In this document: piece by piece, positions 8,745 through 18,182 of the stretch
Position numbering within the stretch: position 1 is the first letter of the stretch
Layout: each line of letters opens with the position of its first letter
Source: Flavobacteriaceae bacterium S0862
Lineage (GTDB): Bacteria; Bacteroidota; Bacteroidia; Flavobacteriales; Flavobacteriaceae
Length of the DNA stretch: 64,000 nucleotides
Reading direction: 5' to 3'
Assembly: GCA_023015825.1 (NCBI GenBank)
Contig: JALKAW010000002.1
Location: forward strand, 310,001-374,000
The notes under the pieces: generated by a model
Seen by the model: the letters and a program-made list of their open reading frames with translations, nothing else
Told to the model about the DNA's origin: nothing
The model's database searches: none
Made by a program: the position numbers and the translations under genes

Positions 8745-9665
8745 ATGGGTCACTCGCATTCACATAATCATTCTCATCATAATCATGAGAATTTACAAGG
8801 TAGAAACCTGTTAATTACTATTTTTTTAAATATTCTAATTACTGCAGCACAAGTAATTGGTGGTGTTATTTCTGGAAGTTTAGCACTTTTAAGTGATGCT
8901 TTACATAATTTTAGTGATGTTATTTCATTAGTGGTGAGTTATATAGCTAATAAATTAGCGAAAAGAAAAGCATCTCTTCAAAAAACATTTGGTTATAAAC
9001 GTGCCGAAATATTAGCGGCTTTTATTAATGCTTCTACACTTATTATAGTAGCAGTTTTATTAATTATTGAAGCAATTGAACGCTTTCAGAATCCGCAAGA
9101 AATTGAATCGGGATTAGTTATATGGCTATCCACTATTGCAATTTTAGGAAATGGTTTTAGCGTACTTTTATTAAAAAAGGATTCAGAAGTAAATATGAAT
9201 TTAAAAAGTGCATATCTTCATTTACTTACCGATATGATGGCTAGTGTGGCTGTATTAGTAGGCGGTTTGTTAATGAAATTTTATGATGTGTTTTGGGTAG
9301 ATAGTGTACTAACTTTTTTAATTGCTATATATTTAATTTGGATGGGTTACGATTTATTAAAATCCTCAACAAAAGTACTCATGTTATTTACGCCTGAAGA
9401 CGTACCTATAGATAAAATTGTAAAAGAAATTAATAGTTTAGATGGGATTAAACACACACACCACATTCATGTGTGGCAACTAAACGAAGAGGAAATTCAT
9501 TTTGAAGCGCATATAGATTTTGAAAAAAACATTACGCTTTCAGAATTTGATGATACACTTAATACAATTGAAGAGATACTATTTCATAAATTTGAAATTA
9601 ATCATGTGAACATTCAACCAGAATTTGGTAAATGTGATGATAAAGATGTGATTGTACAAGATTGA
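8745..9665 (+). CDS. Cation diffusion facilitator (CzcD/ZitB-type zinc exporter)
   Basis: 306 aa. The His-rich N-terminus (GHSHSHNHSHHNHEN, residues 2-16) is a metal-binding tail. Six membrane helices follow. Helix 2 carries SDALHNFSD (His and Asp metal ligands) and helix 5 carries HLLTDMMAS, together the HD-HD type site of zinc transporters. A C-terminal cytoplasmic ferredoxin-like domain (about 205-295) has THHIHVWQLNEEEIHFEAHI. It works as a proton-coupled antiporter exporting Zn2+ or similar ions. It starts 23 bp after rpiB, probably co-transcribed. Confidence 0.93.
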   Translation: MGHSHSHNHSHHNHENLQGRNLLITIFLNILITAAQVIGGVISGSLALLSDALHNFSDVISLVVSYIANKLAKRKASLQKTFGYKRAEILAAFINASTLIIVAVLLIIEAIERFQNPQEIESGLVIWLSTIAILGNGFSVLLLKKDSEVNMNLKSAYLHLLTDMMASVAVLVGGLLMKFYDVFWVDSVLTFLIAIYLIWMGYDLLKSSTKVLMLFTPEDVPIDKIVKEINSLDGIKHTHHIHVWQLNEEEIHFEAHIDFEKNITLSEFDDTLNTIEEILFHKFEINHVNIQPEFGKCDDKDVIVQD

Positions 9666-9685
9666 CAAAATTTATAAAGTAAATT

Positions 9686-10132
9686 ATGCTAAAAATAACC
9701 ACTAAAACCTTTCAAGAGCTTACAAATGAAGAGTTGTACGATTTACTTCAACTACGAAGTGAAGTATTTGTGGTTGAACAAGATTGTGTATATCAAGACC
9801 TTGATGGAAAAGATAATAAAGCATTACATGTTATAGGAAAAAAAGACAACAATATTGTGGCTTATACACGTGTTTTTAAATCAGGTGATTATTTTAAAGA
9901 AGCAAGCATTGGTAGGGTAGTGGTGAGTAAGGATGAACGCCAACATAAATATGGCTATGATATGATGGAAGCCTCAATTAAAACAGTAAGTGATAATTTT
10001 AATGAAACCACAATAAAACTTTCCGCACAAACTTATTTGAAAAAATTCTACAACAATTTAGGGTTTAAGGAAGTAGGAGAGGAGTACCTTGAAGATAACA
10101 TCCCTCATGTTGCCATGATAAGGAAACTTTAA
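9686..10132 (+). CDS. ElaA-like GNAT-family N-acetyltransferase
   Basis: 148 aa. The opening LTNEELYDLLQLRSEVFVVEQDCVYQDLDGKD matches the ElaA group of GNAT proteins, and SIGRVVVSKDERQHKYGYDMMEASI is the acetyl-CoA binding motif A region, with an atypical R-x-x-K-Y-G loop. LSAQTYLKKFYNNLGF is the usual C-terminal strand-helix. The substrate is unknown. It lies 20 bp after the CDF gene, and its stop abuts the stop of the convergent OmpA-type gene. Confidence 0.9.
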   Translation: MLKITTKTFQELTNEELYDLLQLRSEVFVVEQDCVYQDLDGKDNKALHVIGKKDNNIVAYTRVFKSGDYFKEASIGRVVVSKDERQHKYGYDMMEASIKTVSDNFNETTIKLSAQTYLKKFYNNLGFKEVGEEYLEDNIPHVAMIRKL

Positions 10133-10975
10133 TTATTTATCGTCATTCTTAATAATCCTAGTCACTAAAATTTCTACGCGTCTATCGTATTTCGGGTCGC
10201 CACCTAAAGGGTATTTTCTACGCATACCTTCATAGCGCATACGTTTTTTACTCACACCTTTTCGAGATAAATAATAGTAAATATAACGTGCTCTGGCTTC
10301 CGATAAATTACGTTTTTTTGTTTTTCTATCAACAGCATCCATCGTGTTTTTTGTACAACACACATGCCCTTGAATGGTAAAATAAACATCACTCCGTTCG
10401 TTTAATAGTATAGCAATTTTCTCAAGAGTCTCCATAGATTCTGGAAGTACATCACTGTAACCTGTTCTAAATAATATATTATCTAAAACCACTTTATCAC
10501 CAACTTTTAAGTCGCCTTTTAAAGCACTTTCCATGGTTTCTTCTTCCTTTATAACTTCAGGACGAGGAGGAATATATACATAAGCTATTATTTCAACTTT
10601 ACGATTTAAACCTCTAATAACATCAGCATCAACGGTATTAATGGTTTTTAAAAGCACCTCTCCCTTCCCATCTACGTTGCTTATAAGCGTATTGTCAATT
10701 TCGTGTTCGGAAAAAATAGATTTTATGGCATTTGCACGTTGTTGTGATAATTGAAGATTGTAAGAATCACTTCCAATATCATCACAAAATCCATAAATAG
10801 ATATTTTGGCAATATCTTGATTTTGAATATCTCTAATAAAAAGTAGTAATCTATTATCCTCAATATCAGAAACCTCATATTCATCAGTATCAAAATAGAC
10901 CTCATGTTTTAGTTCTGTTTGAGAAAACATGATATTTCCAAATAGAAAAAATATGTATAGAATTTTTTTAATCAT
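10133..10975 (-). CDS. Periplasmic protein with two tandem OmpA-like peptidoglycan-binding domains
   Basis: 280 aa. A signal peptide (MIKKILYIFFLFGNIMFSQ) is followed by a first OmpA-like domain (about 25-130; ISIYGFCDDIGSDSYNLQLSQQRANAIKSIF) and a second (about 155-272; FTIQGHVCC, NLSEARARYIYYYLSRKGV, RRVEILV). The NxxLSxxRA and DRRVE motifs are those that contact meso-diaminopimelate. There is no beta-barrel or lipobox. It is 32 bp downstream of the S41 protease gene in the same direction, so rnpA - protease - OmpA protein probably form one unit. A role in envelope anchoring is inferred. Confidence 0.85.
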   Translation of the reverse strand: MIKKILYIFFLFGNIMFSQTELKHEVYFDTDEYEVSDIEDNRLLLFIRDIQNQDIAKISIYGFCDDIGSDSYNLQLSQQRANAIKSIFSEHEIDNTLISNVDGKGEVLLKTINTVDADVIRGLNRKVEIIAYVYIPPRPEVIKEEETMESALKGDLKVGDKVVLDNILFRTGYSDVLPESMETLEKIAILLNERSDVYFTIQGHVCCTKNTMDAVDRKTKKRNLSEARARYIYYYLSRKGVSKKRMRYEGMRRKYPLGGDPKYDRRVEILVTRIIKNDDK

Positions 10976-11007
10976 AATCTTAAAAATTCTTAGTAATAAT
11001 ATAAAAA

Positions 11008-12642
11008 CTAGTTTAAATAACTTTTATATGTATTAGCATCACTTAGCACCTCAACAGCTTTTTTAATTTCATTATTATGGGTTAAATAGTACTTATGAAG
11101 CCCTTCTCTATAAAAATATCGTTTAATGATTTCATTTTCTAATAATGAGGTTAACTGGCTTTTATTTTCGTCAACTGCTTGGGTTTTGTATAATTTTAGG
11201 GATGAAATGAGCTTAGAATAATCATTTTCAAGGGTTTCGTCCAAGCCCTCACTTTTTGCAATTACCAGTAATTCACTAAGCTGATTTTCAGTTTTTGTTT
11301 TAAAATCAAAATTAGTAGTCTTCAAATAATTTTTAAAATCTTTAAAGTCTGAATCAGAAAATTTAAAAGACATTAAATCATCCACAGAATTATTGTAATA
11401 ATAGTTTGTAGCAAAGTTAAAAATATAATCACCACCAACAATTGCATTCGTAATTGTTGAGGGTTTAGCATCTTCAATGACTATATCTGGTTGTATACCT
11501 CCACCGTCAAAAACAGAGCGACCATTTTTTGTTTTAAACTCGTTAAAATTATCTTGTTTTACGCGAACAGCATTTCCATCTTTATCTCTATTCCAATAAT
11601 CTAAAGCTTGAATACAGCGACCAGAAGGTGTGTAATATCTTGAAATAGTAACTTTAATTTGAGTACCATAGGTAAGTTGCTTAGGTCTTTGTACCAAACC
11701 CTTACCAAAACTACGCACACCAACCACCACAGCTCTATCAAGATCTTGTAGTGAACCAGAAACAATCTCACTAGCCGAAGCACTTCCCTCATCTATTAAA
11801 ACCACCAATGGGATTTCTAAATCGATGGGTTGATTTTGGGCATAATAGGTTTTATTATACTTTTCTACTTTAGATTTGGTAGTCACTACTAATTGTCCTT
11901 TTTCAACAAATAAATTAACAATATTCACTGCTTCAAGTAGTAATCCCCCTGGGTTTCCTCTTAAATCCAAAACTATAGATTTTGCTCCTTCTGCCTTTAA
12001 TTCTTTAAGTGCGTTTCCAGTTTCTCTAGAAGCTGTTCTTGTAAATTTTGATAAAGCTATATAACCAGTATTTTCATTAACCATATCGTATAAAGGAACA
12101 GCATCAACTTCAACTTCTTGATGAGTAATTGTAGCAGTATTTGTTTTACCTTGACGCACATATGTAACATTAACTTTTGACCCAGGAGCACCACGCAATA
12201 AATCACCAGCATTTTCTTTAAAAGACGCTACGGTTATGTCTTCAACCTTAATAATTTCGTCTCCAGCTTTTAATCCAGCTTGGTCAGCAGGGTAATCTTT
12301 ATAAGGTTCAATAATTACAAGTTTGTCTTTTAATGTTTTAACACTAGCACCAATTCCCGTATAATCGCCTGTATTGTTTATTCTAGAAGCCTCAACATCT
12401 TGTTCGTTAAAAAAAACAGTATAAGGATCTAGGTCTTTTAACATACTTTTAATAGCAGTATCCATTAAATCACCAGGATTTGTTTCATCAACATAATTCA
12501 TGTTGACCTCTTTAAACATGGTGGTAAAAATTTCTATTTGCTTCGCAATTTCAAAAAAATCGCTTTTAAAAGCAGTAGTAGACAGCAGTATAAAGGTTGC
12601 TAGTACTGGAAGTATAAATTTCTTTTTTAAAAAGTTTTTCAT
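11008..12642 (-). CDS. S41-family C-terminal processing peptidase (CtpA/Prc-like)
   Basis: 544 aa from the ATG at 12642, which gives a clean N-terminal signal/anchor (MKNFLKKKFILPVLATFILLS). A longer frame to 12687 would overlap rnpA. A PDZ domain (about 80-165; GIGASVKTLKDKLVII, AGLKAGDEIIKVEDI) is followed by the S41 catalytic domain with KSIVLDLRGNPGGLL and the nucleophile region DEGSASASEIVSGSLQD; FGKGLVQ carries the catalytic Lys. It processes or degrades periplasmic proteins from their C-termini. It begins 10 bp after rnpA. The C-terminal 130 residues are helical. Confidence 0.93.
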   Translation of the reverse strand: MKNFLKKKFILPVLATFILLSTTAFKSDFFEIAKQIEIFTTMFKEVNMNYVDETNPGDLMDTAIKSMLKDLDPYTVFFNEQDVEASRINNTGDYTGIGASVKTLKDKLVIIEPYKDYPADQAGLKAGDEIIKVEDITVASFKENAGDLLRGAPGSKVNVTYVRQGKTNTATITHQEVEVDAVPLYDMVNENTGYIALSKFTRTASRETGNALKELKAEGAKSIVLDLRGNPGGLLLEAVNIVNLFVEKGQLVVTTKSKVEKYNKTYYAQNQPIDLEIPLVVLIDEGSASASEIVSGSLQDLDRAVVVGVRSFGKGLVQRPKQLTYGTQIKVTISRYYTPSGRCIQALDYWNRDKDGNAVRVKQDNFNEFKTKNGRSVFDGGGIQPDIVIEDAKPSTITNAIVGGDYIFNFATNYYYNNSVDDLMSFKFSDSDFKDFKNYLKTTNFDFKTKTENQLSELLVIAKSEGLDETLENDYSKLISSLKLYKTQAVDENKSQLTSLLENEIIKRYFYREGLHKYYLTHNNEIKKAVEVLSDANTYKSYLN

Positions 12643-12652
12643 AACAATAATT

Positions 12653-13030
12653 TTAATTCTTATTGAAGTCATCATGAAATTTTTCAAATAACAAATTCAT
12701 TTTAGCTTCAATTTGTTTTAATGTAGGTTTTTCATTCCCAATGTACAAAATCATAAACGCACATTGTGTTGAAAAGTTGTTAAAATATACAGGTTTATTT
12801 AATCGATAAGCCTCTCTTAATAATCGTTTTATCCTGTTTCTATCAACGGCGCTTTTAAAATGGCGTTTACTTACCGAAACTCCAGTTTTAATAGTAACAC
12901 CATCATTAAAAGGGGTTTCTAGATACACTAAACGTAAAGGAAAAGCAGAAATTGAACGTCCTTCTATGAACATTTTTTCAATAAGCTTTTTGCTTTTTAG
13001 CTTTTCTTTCTTAGAATAAGAGGTATCCAT
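12653..13030 (-). CDS. rnpA: Ribonuclease P protein component
   Basis: 125 aa, normal length. The diagnostic basic helix RNRIKRLLREAYRL (about residues 67-80) and SVSKRHFKSAV identify the RNase P protein, which binds the catalytic RNA and the 5' leader of pre-tRNAs. rpmH, the usual upstream partner in other phyla, is absent from the 111 bp before it. Downstream is the S41 protease gene. Confidence 0.94.
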   Translation of the reverse strand: MDTSYSKKEKLKSKKLIEKMFIEGRSISAFPLRLVYLETPFNDGVTIKTGVSVSKRHFKSAVDRNRIKRLLREAYRLNKPVYFNNFSTQCAFMILYIGNEKPTLKQIEAKMNLLFEKFHDDFNKN

Positions 13031-13141
13031 TTATTAGACTTAACAAATCGCAAGATACAACACTCATTTAAGGTATGATAAAAATCATGTTTTAAAAACT
13101 CAGGGAGTAGTAATTTAACACAGCTAAAATTTCTAAATTTT

Positions 13142-14992
13142 ATGGGAGAATTAAAAGTAACAAAACTTACCAGTAAAGAAGATAAAGCTAATTATATTTT
13201 TCATTTACTTAAAGACATAGAGGCTCTCGATTTTATGATTAATAATGATTTAATCGAAAAATCACCCATTAGAATAGGTGCAGAACAAGAATTTTGTTTA
13301 GTAAACAATGAGTTTTTACCAAGTAATAATGCTGTAGAAATATTAAAGGATATCAACGACAATCATTTTACAACTGAAATAGGCAACTATAATTTAGAGA
13401 TAAATTTAGACCCTATTGAATTAAAAAATGACTGCTTTTCAAAACTTCACAATCAGTTAACCGAACTTTTAGGTAAAGCCAATAAAATAGCTGAAAACAA
13501 AAAAACTAAAGTTCTATTAACAGGAATATTACCAACACTCACTCTTAAACATATTGGTATAGAAAATATGACGCCAATAGATAGATATTTTGTGTTAAAT
13601 GAAGCCATAAAAGAGTCCAGAAAGCAAGATTTTAATATTCATATTAAAGGCATTGATGAGATAAATTTACTTCATGACAGTGTAATGCTTGAGGGCTGTA
13701 ACACAAGTTTTCAAATGCACTTGCAAGTAAACCCAGATACTTTTATAGACACCTATAACTGGGCACAAGCAATTTCGGGCCCTATTTTAAGTGCTTGCAC
13801 TAATTCCCCCCTTTTATTTGGAAAAGAACTTTGGAGCGAAACTAGAATATCTTTGTTTACTCAAAGTGTAGATACAAGAGCCAATTCATTTTTATTAAAT
13901 GAGAAACAATCCAGAGTGAGCTTTGGTGACCATTGGTCTACAGGAAGTGTTGCTGATATTTTTAGAGATAATGTTTCTAGATTTAGAAGCTTAGTGACTA
14001 CAGAGTTTACTAAGGACAGCGTTGAAATGCTTGAAAAAGGAGAAATTCCTGGGTTAAAAGCATTAAACCTTCACAATGGTACCGTGTATCGCTGGAACAG
14101 ACCATGTTATGGTGTTGGCGGAGGGAAACCACATCTTAGAATTGAAAACAGATATATTCCTTCGGGACCAACAATGATTGATGAAATAGCTAATATGGTA
14201 TTTTGGGTAGGAGTTATGATGGGAAAACCTAAAATGTATGATAATATTCATCAAAAAATGAATTTTAAAGACGTTAAAAGCAACTTTTTTAACGCAGCAA
14301 GATATGGCATGAACACCCAGTTTCATTGGAATGGTAAAATTATTCCTAGTCATGAACTAATTTTGAACGAACTAATTCCAATGGCCTACAAAGGGCTTTA
14401 TAAAATGAATATTTCTCCAAAAGATGCTGAATATTATTTAGAAATTATAAAAAACAGAATTACCTCAAATAATGGGTCTCAATGGATAACTAAGAGCTAC
14501 AGAAATCTTTTAAAAACTAGAAAACGATTTGAAGCCATTCAAATATTAACCTCTAAGATGTATGCAAAGCAGCAAAAGGAATATCCAATATCATCATGGA
14601 ATATTGTTAAAAAAGACACGACGCCAGAATTCTCTCCAAAAAAAATAGTGAAGCATGTTATGAGTTCGGATATTTTCTCTGTAGATGAAAATGATAGTCT
14701 TGATTTGGTAATTAATATTATGAAGTGGAAAAAATTTAATCACATGCCTGTAATTAACAATGATAAGGAATTGGTTGGTTTATTATCATCAACAGATATG
14801 GAGAAATACATAAGCAATTCTCACAATGGGAGACGTACTATTAGTGGAATCATGCAAAAAACCATTGTTACTATTAACCAATATTCAAGCGCAAAAGACG
14901 CAAAAAAACTTATGAAAAAGCACAATATAAATAGCCTTCCTGTTGTAGAAAAAAATAGGTTAATAGGAATTATAACTTCAAAAGACGTTTAA
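13142..14992 (+). CDS. GCS2-type carboxylate-amine ligase fused to a C-terminal pair of CBS domains
   Basis: 616 aa. Residues about 40-470 are a glutamate-cysteine ligase family 2 (YbdK-like) domain: RIGAEQEFCLV (acidic ligands of the ATP/metal site), TEIGNYNLEINLDPIEL, TSFQMHLQVNP, RFRSLVTTEF, and GGGKPHLRIENRYIPSGPTM, a core strand. Residues about 500-616 form two CBS repeats (VMSSDIFSVDENDSL..., IMQKTIVTINQYSSA...), which bind adenine nucleotides in many proteins. The family joins a carboxyl group to an amine with ATP; whether this one makes gamma-glutamylcysteine or another amide is not shown. Nine bases separate it from the M14 gene downstream, implying joint function. Confidence 0.88.
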   Translation: MGELKVTKLTSKEDKANYIFHLLKDIEALDFMINNDLIEKSPIRIGAEQEFCLVNNEFLPSNNAVEILKDINDNHFTTEIGNYNLEINLDPIELKNDCFSKLHNQLTELLGKANKIAENKKTKVLLTGILPTLTLKHIGIENMTPIDRYFVLNEAIKESRKQDFNIHIKGIDEINLLHDSVMLEGCNTSFQMHLQVNPDTFIDTYNWAQAISGPILSACTNSPLLFGKELWSETRISLFTQSVDTRANSFLLNEKQSRVSFGDHWSTGSVADIFRDNVSRFRSLVTTEFTKDSVEMLEKGEIPGLKALNLHNGTVYRWNRPCYGVGGGKPHLRIENRYIPSGPTMIDEIANMVFWVGVMMGKPKMYDNIHQKMNFKDVKSNFFNAARYGMNTQFHWNGKIIPSHELILNELIPMAYKGLYKMNISPKDAEYYLEIIKNRITSNNGSQWITKSYRNLLKTRKRFEAIQILTSKMYAKQQKEYPISSWNIVKKDTTPEFSPKKIVKHVMSSDIFSVDENDSLDLVINIMKWKKFNHMPVINNDKELVGLLSSTDMEKYISNSHNGRRTISGIMQKTIVTINQYSSAKDAKKLMKKHNINSLPVVEKNRLIGIITSKDV

Positions 14993-15000
14993 AAAACTAG

Positions 15001-16203
15001 ATGGTGGAAATTTATAGCAAAGCATTAAACACGTCTATTTTAGTTGATAGATTAGTTGGAAAAATCAAAGGAAAACCCAATGGGCCTACCATAGTTTTTT
15101 TTGGTGGAATACACGGCAACGAAACAGCAGGAGTATTTGCACTTAAAGAAGTTTTTGAGAAAATAAAAGAAACTCAAGTAGTAGGCACAATATATGGTAT
15201 TTCTGGAAACCTAAAAGCTCTCAAAACTAACCAAAGATTTATAGATAAGGATCTTAATAGAGTTTGGTTAAAAGAAAACTTAAGCCAGCTAGAAAACAAA
15301 ACAAACCTCAACAACGAAGAAGAGGAGCAACAAGAGTTGTATAGAATATTAAAACATATTTTAAAAGAAGAAGAAGGTCCATTTTATTTTATAGACTTAC
15401 ACACAACCTCGAGTAAAACTCTGCCTTTTATTACTATTAACGATGCTTTAATTAACAGAAAATTTTCAAGCCTGTTCCCAGTTCCAGTAGTTTTAGGTAT
15501 TGAAGAGTATTTAGATGGACCGCTGCTGAGTTATATTAATCAACTTGGCTATGTGTCACTTGGGTTTGAGTCTGGTCAACATGACGATTTATGTGCCATA
15601 ACAAACAATGTAGCATTTATATTTTTAAGTTTGATTTATGCTGGCGCCTTAGAGCAAGACGAAGTGCAAAACTTTCATGATTATTACGATATTTTAGTAA
15701 ATGCCTCCGATCAAGATAAAGAAGTTTATGAAGTGGTTTATCTTCATAGGCTGTTAAAAACGAAAAATTTTAAAATGAAACCAAATTTTAAGAGTTTTCA
15801 AAATGTCAAAAAGGGAGAGCAACTAGCAATAGAAGAGAATAAAACCATTGAATCGCCATATAGTGCAAAAATTTTCATGCCTCTTTATCAAAAAAAAGGA
15901 AGCGAAGGATTTTTTATTATTAAAAAAATACATCCGTTTTTCTTAAGTCTTTCCGAGGTTATTAGAAAATGGAAAATGGATACCTTAATAACCATGCTTC
16001 CGGGCATCACGTGGATGGATAAACAACGAGGAGTTTTGAGAGTAAATTTAAAAGTAACTAAATACCTTGCCAAACAAATATTTCACTTATTTGGCTATAG
16101 AAATAAACAAAACACCACCACACATATGTTGCTTTTTAATAGAGAACGAACCTCAAAAAAAGAGATGTATAAAAACCTAAAATGGTACAAAAGGGTATCT
16201 TAA
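15001..16203 (+). CDS. M14-type succinylglutamate desuccinylase/aspartoacylase family zinc hydrolase
   Basis: 400 aa. Zinc-site residues are visible: GGIHGNETAG (His38, Glu41), DLNR (84-87, substrate Arg) and FIDLHTTSS (His134), with GFESGQH (Glu190) as the probable catalytic Glu. These are the landmarks of the AstE/ASPA branch, which cleaves N-acyl amino acids. The last 170 residues (from about 230) form a basic domain with IESPYSAKIFMPLYQKKGSEGFF, resembling the beta domain of aspartoacylases. It sits 8 bp after the GCS2-CBS gene. Substrate unknown; the neighbour suggests an amide or peptide made by the ligase. Confidence 0.87.
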   Translation: MVEIYSKALNTSILVDRLVGKIKGKPNGPTIVFFGGIHGNETAGVFALKEVFEKIKETQVVGTIYGISGNLKALKTNQRFIDKDLNRVWLKENLSQLENKTNLNNEEEEQQELYRILKHILKEEEGPFYFIDLHTTSSKTLPFITINDALINRKFSSLFPVPVVLGIEEYLDGPLLSYINQLGYVSLGFESGQHDDLCAITNNVAFIFLSLIYAGALEQDEVQNFHDYYDILVNASDQDKEVYEVVYLHRLLKTKNFKMKPNFKSFQNVKKGEQLAIEENKTIESPYSAKIFMPLYQKKGSEGFFIIKKIHPFFLSLSEVIRKWKMDTLITMLPGITWMDKQRGVLRVNLKVTKYLAKQIFHLFGYRNKQNTTTHMLLFNRERTSKKEMYKNLKWYKRVS

Positions 16204-16218
16204 TTAAGACACCCTTTT
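16189..16218. terminator. 30-bp near-perfect palindrome across the stop codon of the M14 gene
   Basis: AAAAGGGTATCTTAA is followed directly by its complement with one mismatch (16197/16210). The stop codon lies at the centre. A weaker repeat, ATTAAGG/CCTTAAT, follows at about 16234-16257 near the stop of the convergent M1 gene. A terminating or mRNA-end role is likely, but no clean T run follows, so the call is tentative. Confidence 0.5.
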
Positions 16219-16246
16219 AAAAATCAACATTGTATATTAAGGTTTT

Positions 16247-18166
16247 TTAGCCCTTAATTTTTGGTTTGTTCTTTAATTCATCATCTTTAACTACGCTCAA
16301 AGAATTGTTAGAATCATCAACATCTGCCATTTTCTTAATAGGGTCAATGGTTACAGATTTTATTTTACTTTTATCTACTGCAACACCAAAACTAAAACTT
16401 TCATTAGCCCAAGACCAATCCGACAATACTTTTGTGGATTCTGGAGTTGGCTTTTCGCCTCGCATCATTTCTAATGGAATATAAAAATCTTCAAAAGTTC
16501 CATCAACATATTCAACTCTTAAATCAATAGGCATTGGCATTAACCCCTTTCTGTCTAATATTATAGTTGTTCCTTTATCAGTTGCTTCTACTGATGTAAC
16601 TCCATAATCAATAGTATTTGTTGTTTGTCCAAAATCTATTAAATACCAATCTAATTCTAAGCCTGAAATTTTTTCAGCAGTACGAATAATATCATTTGGT
16701 GTTGGATGAGAAAACGCATAGTCATCAAAATACTTCTTGATGGTTGCTTTTAAATTATCTTCACCAATTACATAGCCTAATTGAGCCATAAAAACAGCAC
16801 CTTTGCTATAAGCAGCAGTACCATAAGCACGATTAAGGTCGTAACGATCAGAATGTGTAGTAAGTGGTTGCTCATAGCCCGAATTTGCTAATCTAATATA
16901 GCCTTTATAGGATCCAATGTGAGGATTTTCACTTGTTCGTCCAGAAATTTCAGTCATTGCCAAAGCGCTTATGTAACTTCCAAAGCCTTCGTCCATCCAC
17001 TCATGTTTACCTTCGTTTGTGGCCAATAAAAATTGAAACCATGTATGTGCCATTTCATGCGATGTCACACCAATTAACCCATTTAAACTTCTACCGCCAG
17101 TAATTAAAGTACACATAGCGTACTCCATACCTCCATCCCCACCTTGAATAACAGAGTATTGCTCGTAAGGATATTTACCAACGTTTTCACTAAAAAATTG
17201 CATTAATTGCGCTGTAACGGGCTGTAATTTTTCCCAATTTTCGTTGGTTTCAGGATTGTCTTTCCAAAGAAAATGAAGCATAGGTCCGTCAGGTACTTGA
17301 AGACTATCGTGATTATAATCTGGGTCTGCAGCCCAAGTAAAATCGTGTACCATTGGTGCTTTAAAATGCCAAGTTAATTTTTCACCAGAACCTATTGGTC
17401 CTTTTGTTTTGTTTGCATCGTAACCATGCCCTATTTCTTCTGGATTTTGAAGGTAACCAGTGCCACCAATCACATAATTTCTATCTATGGATATTTTAAC
17501 ATCAAAATCTCCCCAAACACCATGAAATTCTCTTGCTATATATGAATCAGCATGCCACCCTTCAAAATCATACTCTGCCAATTTAGGATACCATTGCGCC
17601 ATAGATAAATCTATGCCTTCACGACTATTTCTACCATTTCTTCTAATTTGTAAAGGCACTTGCGCACTAAAAACCATATCAAAAGTTGCTTTTTCACCTG
17701 GTTTTATTGGAGTTGCTAGCTTTACCTCTAAAACCGTGTCAACAACATCATATTCAAGTGGTTTTCCATTTTGTGTTAACGACGCGACTTTAATATAGCC
17801 AATTTCATTAGGTTTTAGTTTACTGATTCTACTTTCAATAATCGGATTTTCTTTAGTACCTACATTTGTCACCATTCTACCATCTGGATCAGCAATGTTC
17901 TGTAAGCGCATGTCCATATTGCTACCAGGTTGAAAGGCGTTTAAGTATAAATGATAAAAAACGCGATCTAAAACATCAGGTGAGTTATTAGTATAGACTA
18001 ATTTTTGCTTTCCTTGATATTTAAAAGTTTCAACATCCATATCTATTTCCATAGTATAATCAACGTGTTGTTGCCAATACCCAGGATTAGGATTGTTTTG
18101 TGAGTTTGATTTAACGCCAACTAAAAAGATAACTATTAAAAGAATTCTTGAGAATAGAGTTTTCAT
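16247..18166 (-). CDS. Secreted M1-family zinc metallopeptidase (aminopeptidase N-like)
   Basis: 639 aa. Signal peptide MKTLFSRILLIVIFLVGVKSNSQ. An N-terminal beta-sandwich domain (about 30-250) precedes the catalytic domain, with GGDGGMEYAM (the GxMEN-type exopeptidase loop in altered form) and HEMAHTWFQFL...WMDEGF, an HExxH-(18)-E zinc site near residue 365. SKGAVFMAQL, containing a Tyr in AYSKG, fits the transition-state region. It probably digests peptides in the periplasm or at the cell surface. It lies 16 bp after the subtilase gene in the same direction and is the last gene of the set. Confidence 0.92.
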   Translation of the reverse strand: MKTLFSRILLIVIFLVGVKSNSQNNPNPGYWQQHVDYTMEIDMDVETFKYQGKQKLVYTNNSPDVLDRVFYHLYLNAFQPGSNMDMRLQNIADPDGRMVTNVGTKENPIIESRISKLKPNEIGYIKVASLTQNGKPLEYDVVDTVLEVKLATPIKPGEKATFDMVFSAQVPLQIRRNGRNSREGIDLSMAQWYPKLAEYDFEGWHADSYIAREFHGVWGDFDVKISIDRNYVIGGTGYLQNPEEIGHGYDANKTKGPIGSGEKLTWHFKAPMVHDFTWAADPDYNHDSLQVPDGPMLHFLWKDNPETNENWEKLQPVTAQLMQFFSENVGKYPYEQYSVIQGGDGGMEYAMCTLITGGRSLNGLIGVTSHEMAHTWFQFLLATNEGKHEWMDEGFGSYISALAMTEISGRTSENPHIGSYKGYIRLANSGYEQPLTTHSDRYDLNRAYGTAAYSKGAVFMAQLGYVIGEDNLKATIKKYFDDYAFSHPTPNDIIRTAEKISGLELDWYLIDFGQTTNTIDYGVTSVEATDKGTTIILDRKGLMPMPIDLRVEYVDGTFEDFYIPLEMMRGEKPTPESTKVLSDWSWANESFSFGVAVDKSKIKSVTIDPIKKMADVDDSNNSLSVVKDDELKNKPKIKG

Positions 18167-18182
18167 AAAATATAGTGTAATA

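Noticed and set aside
13031-13141. rpmH upstream of rnpA
   Set aside because: No L34-like basic reading frame exists in the 111-bp gap; the gene must be elsewhere.
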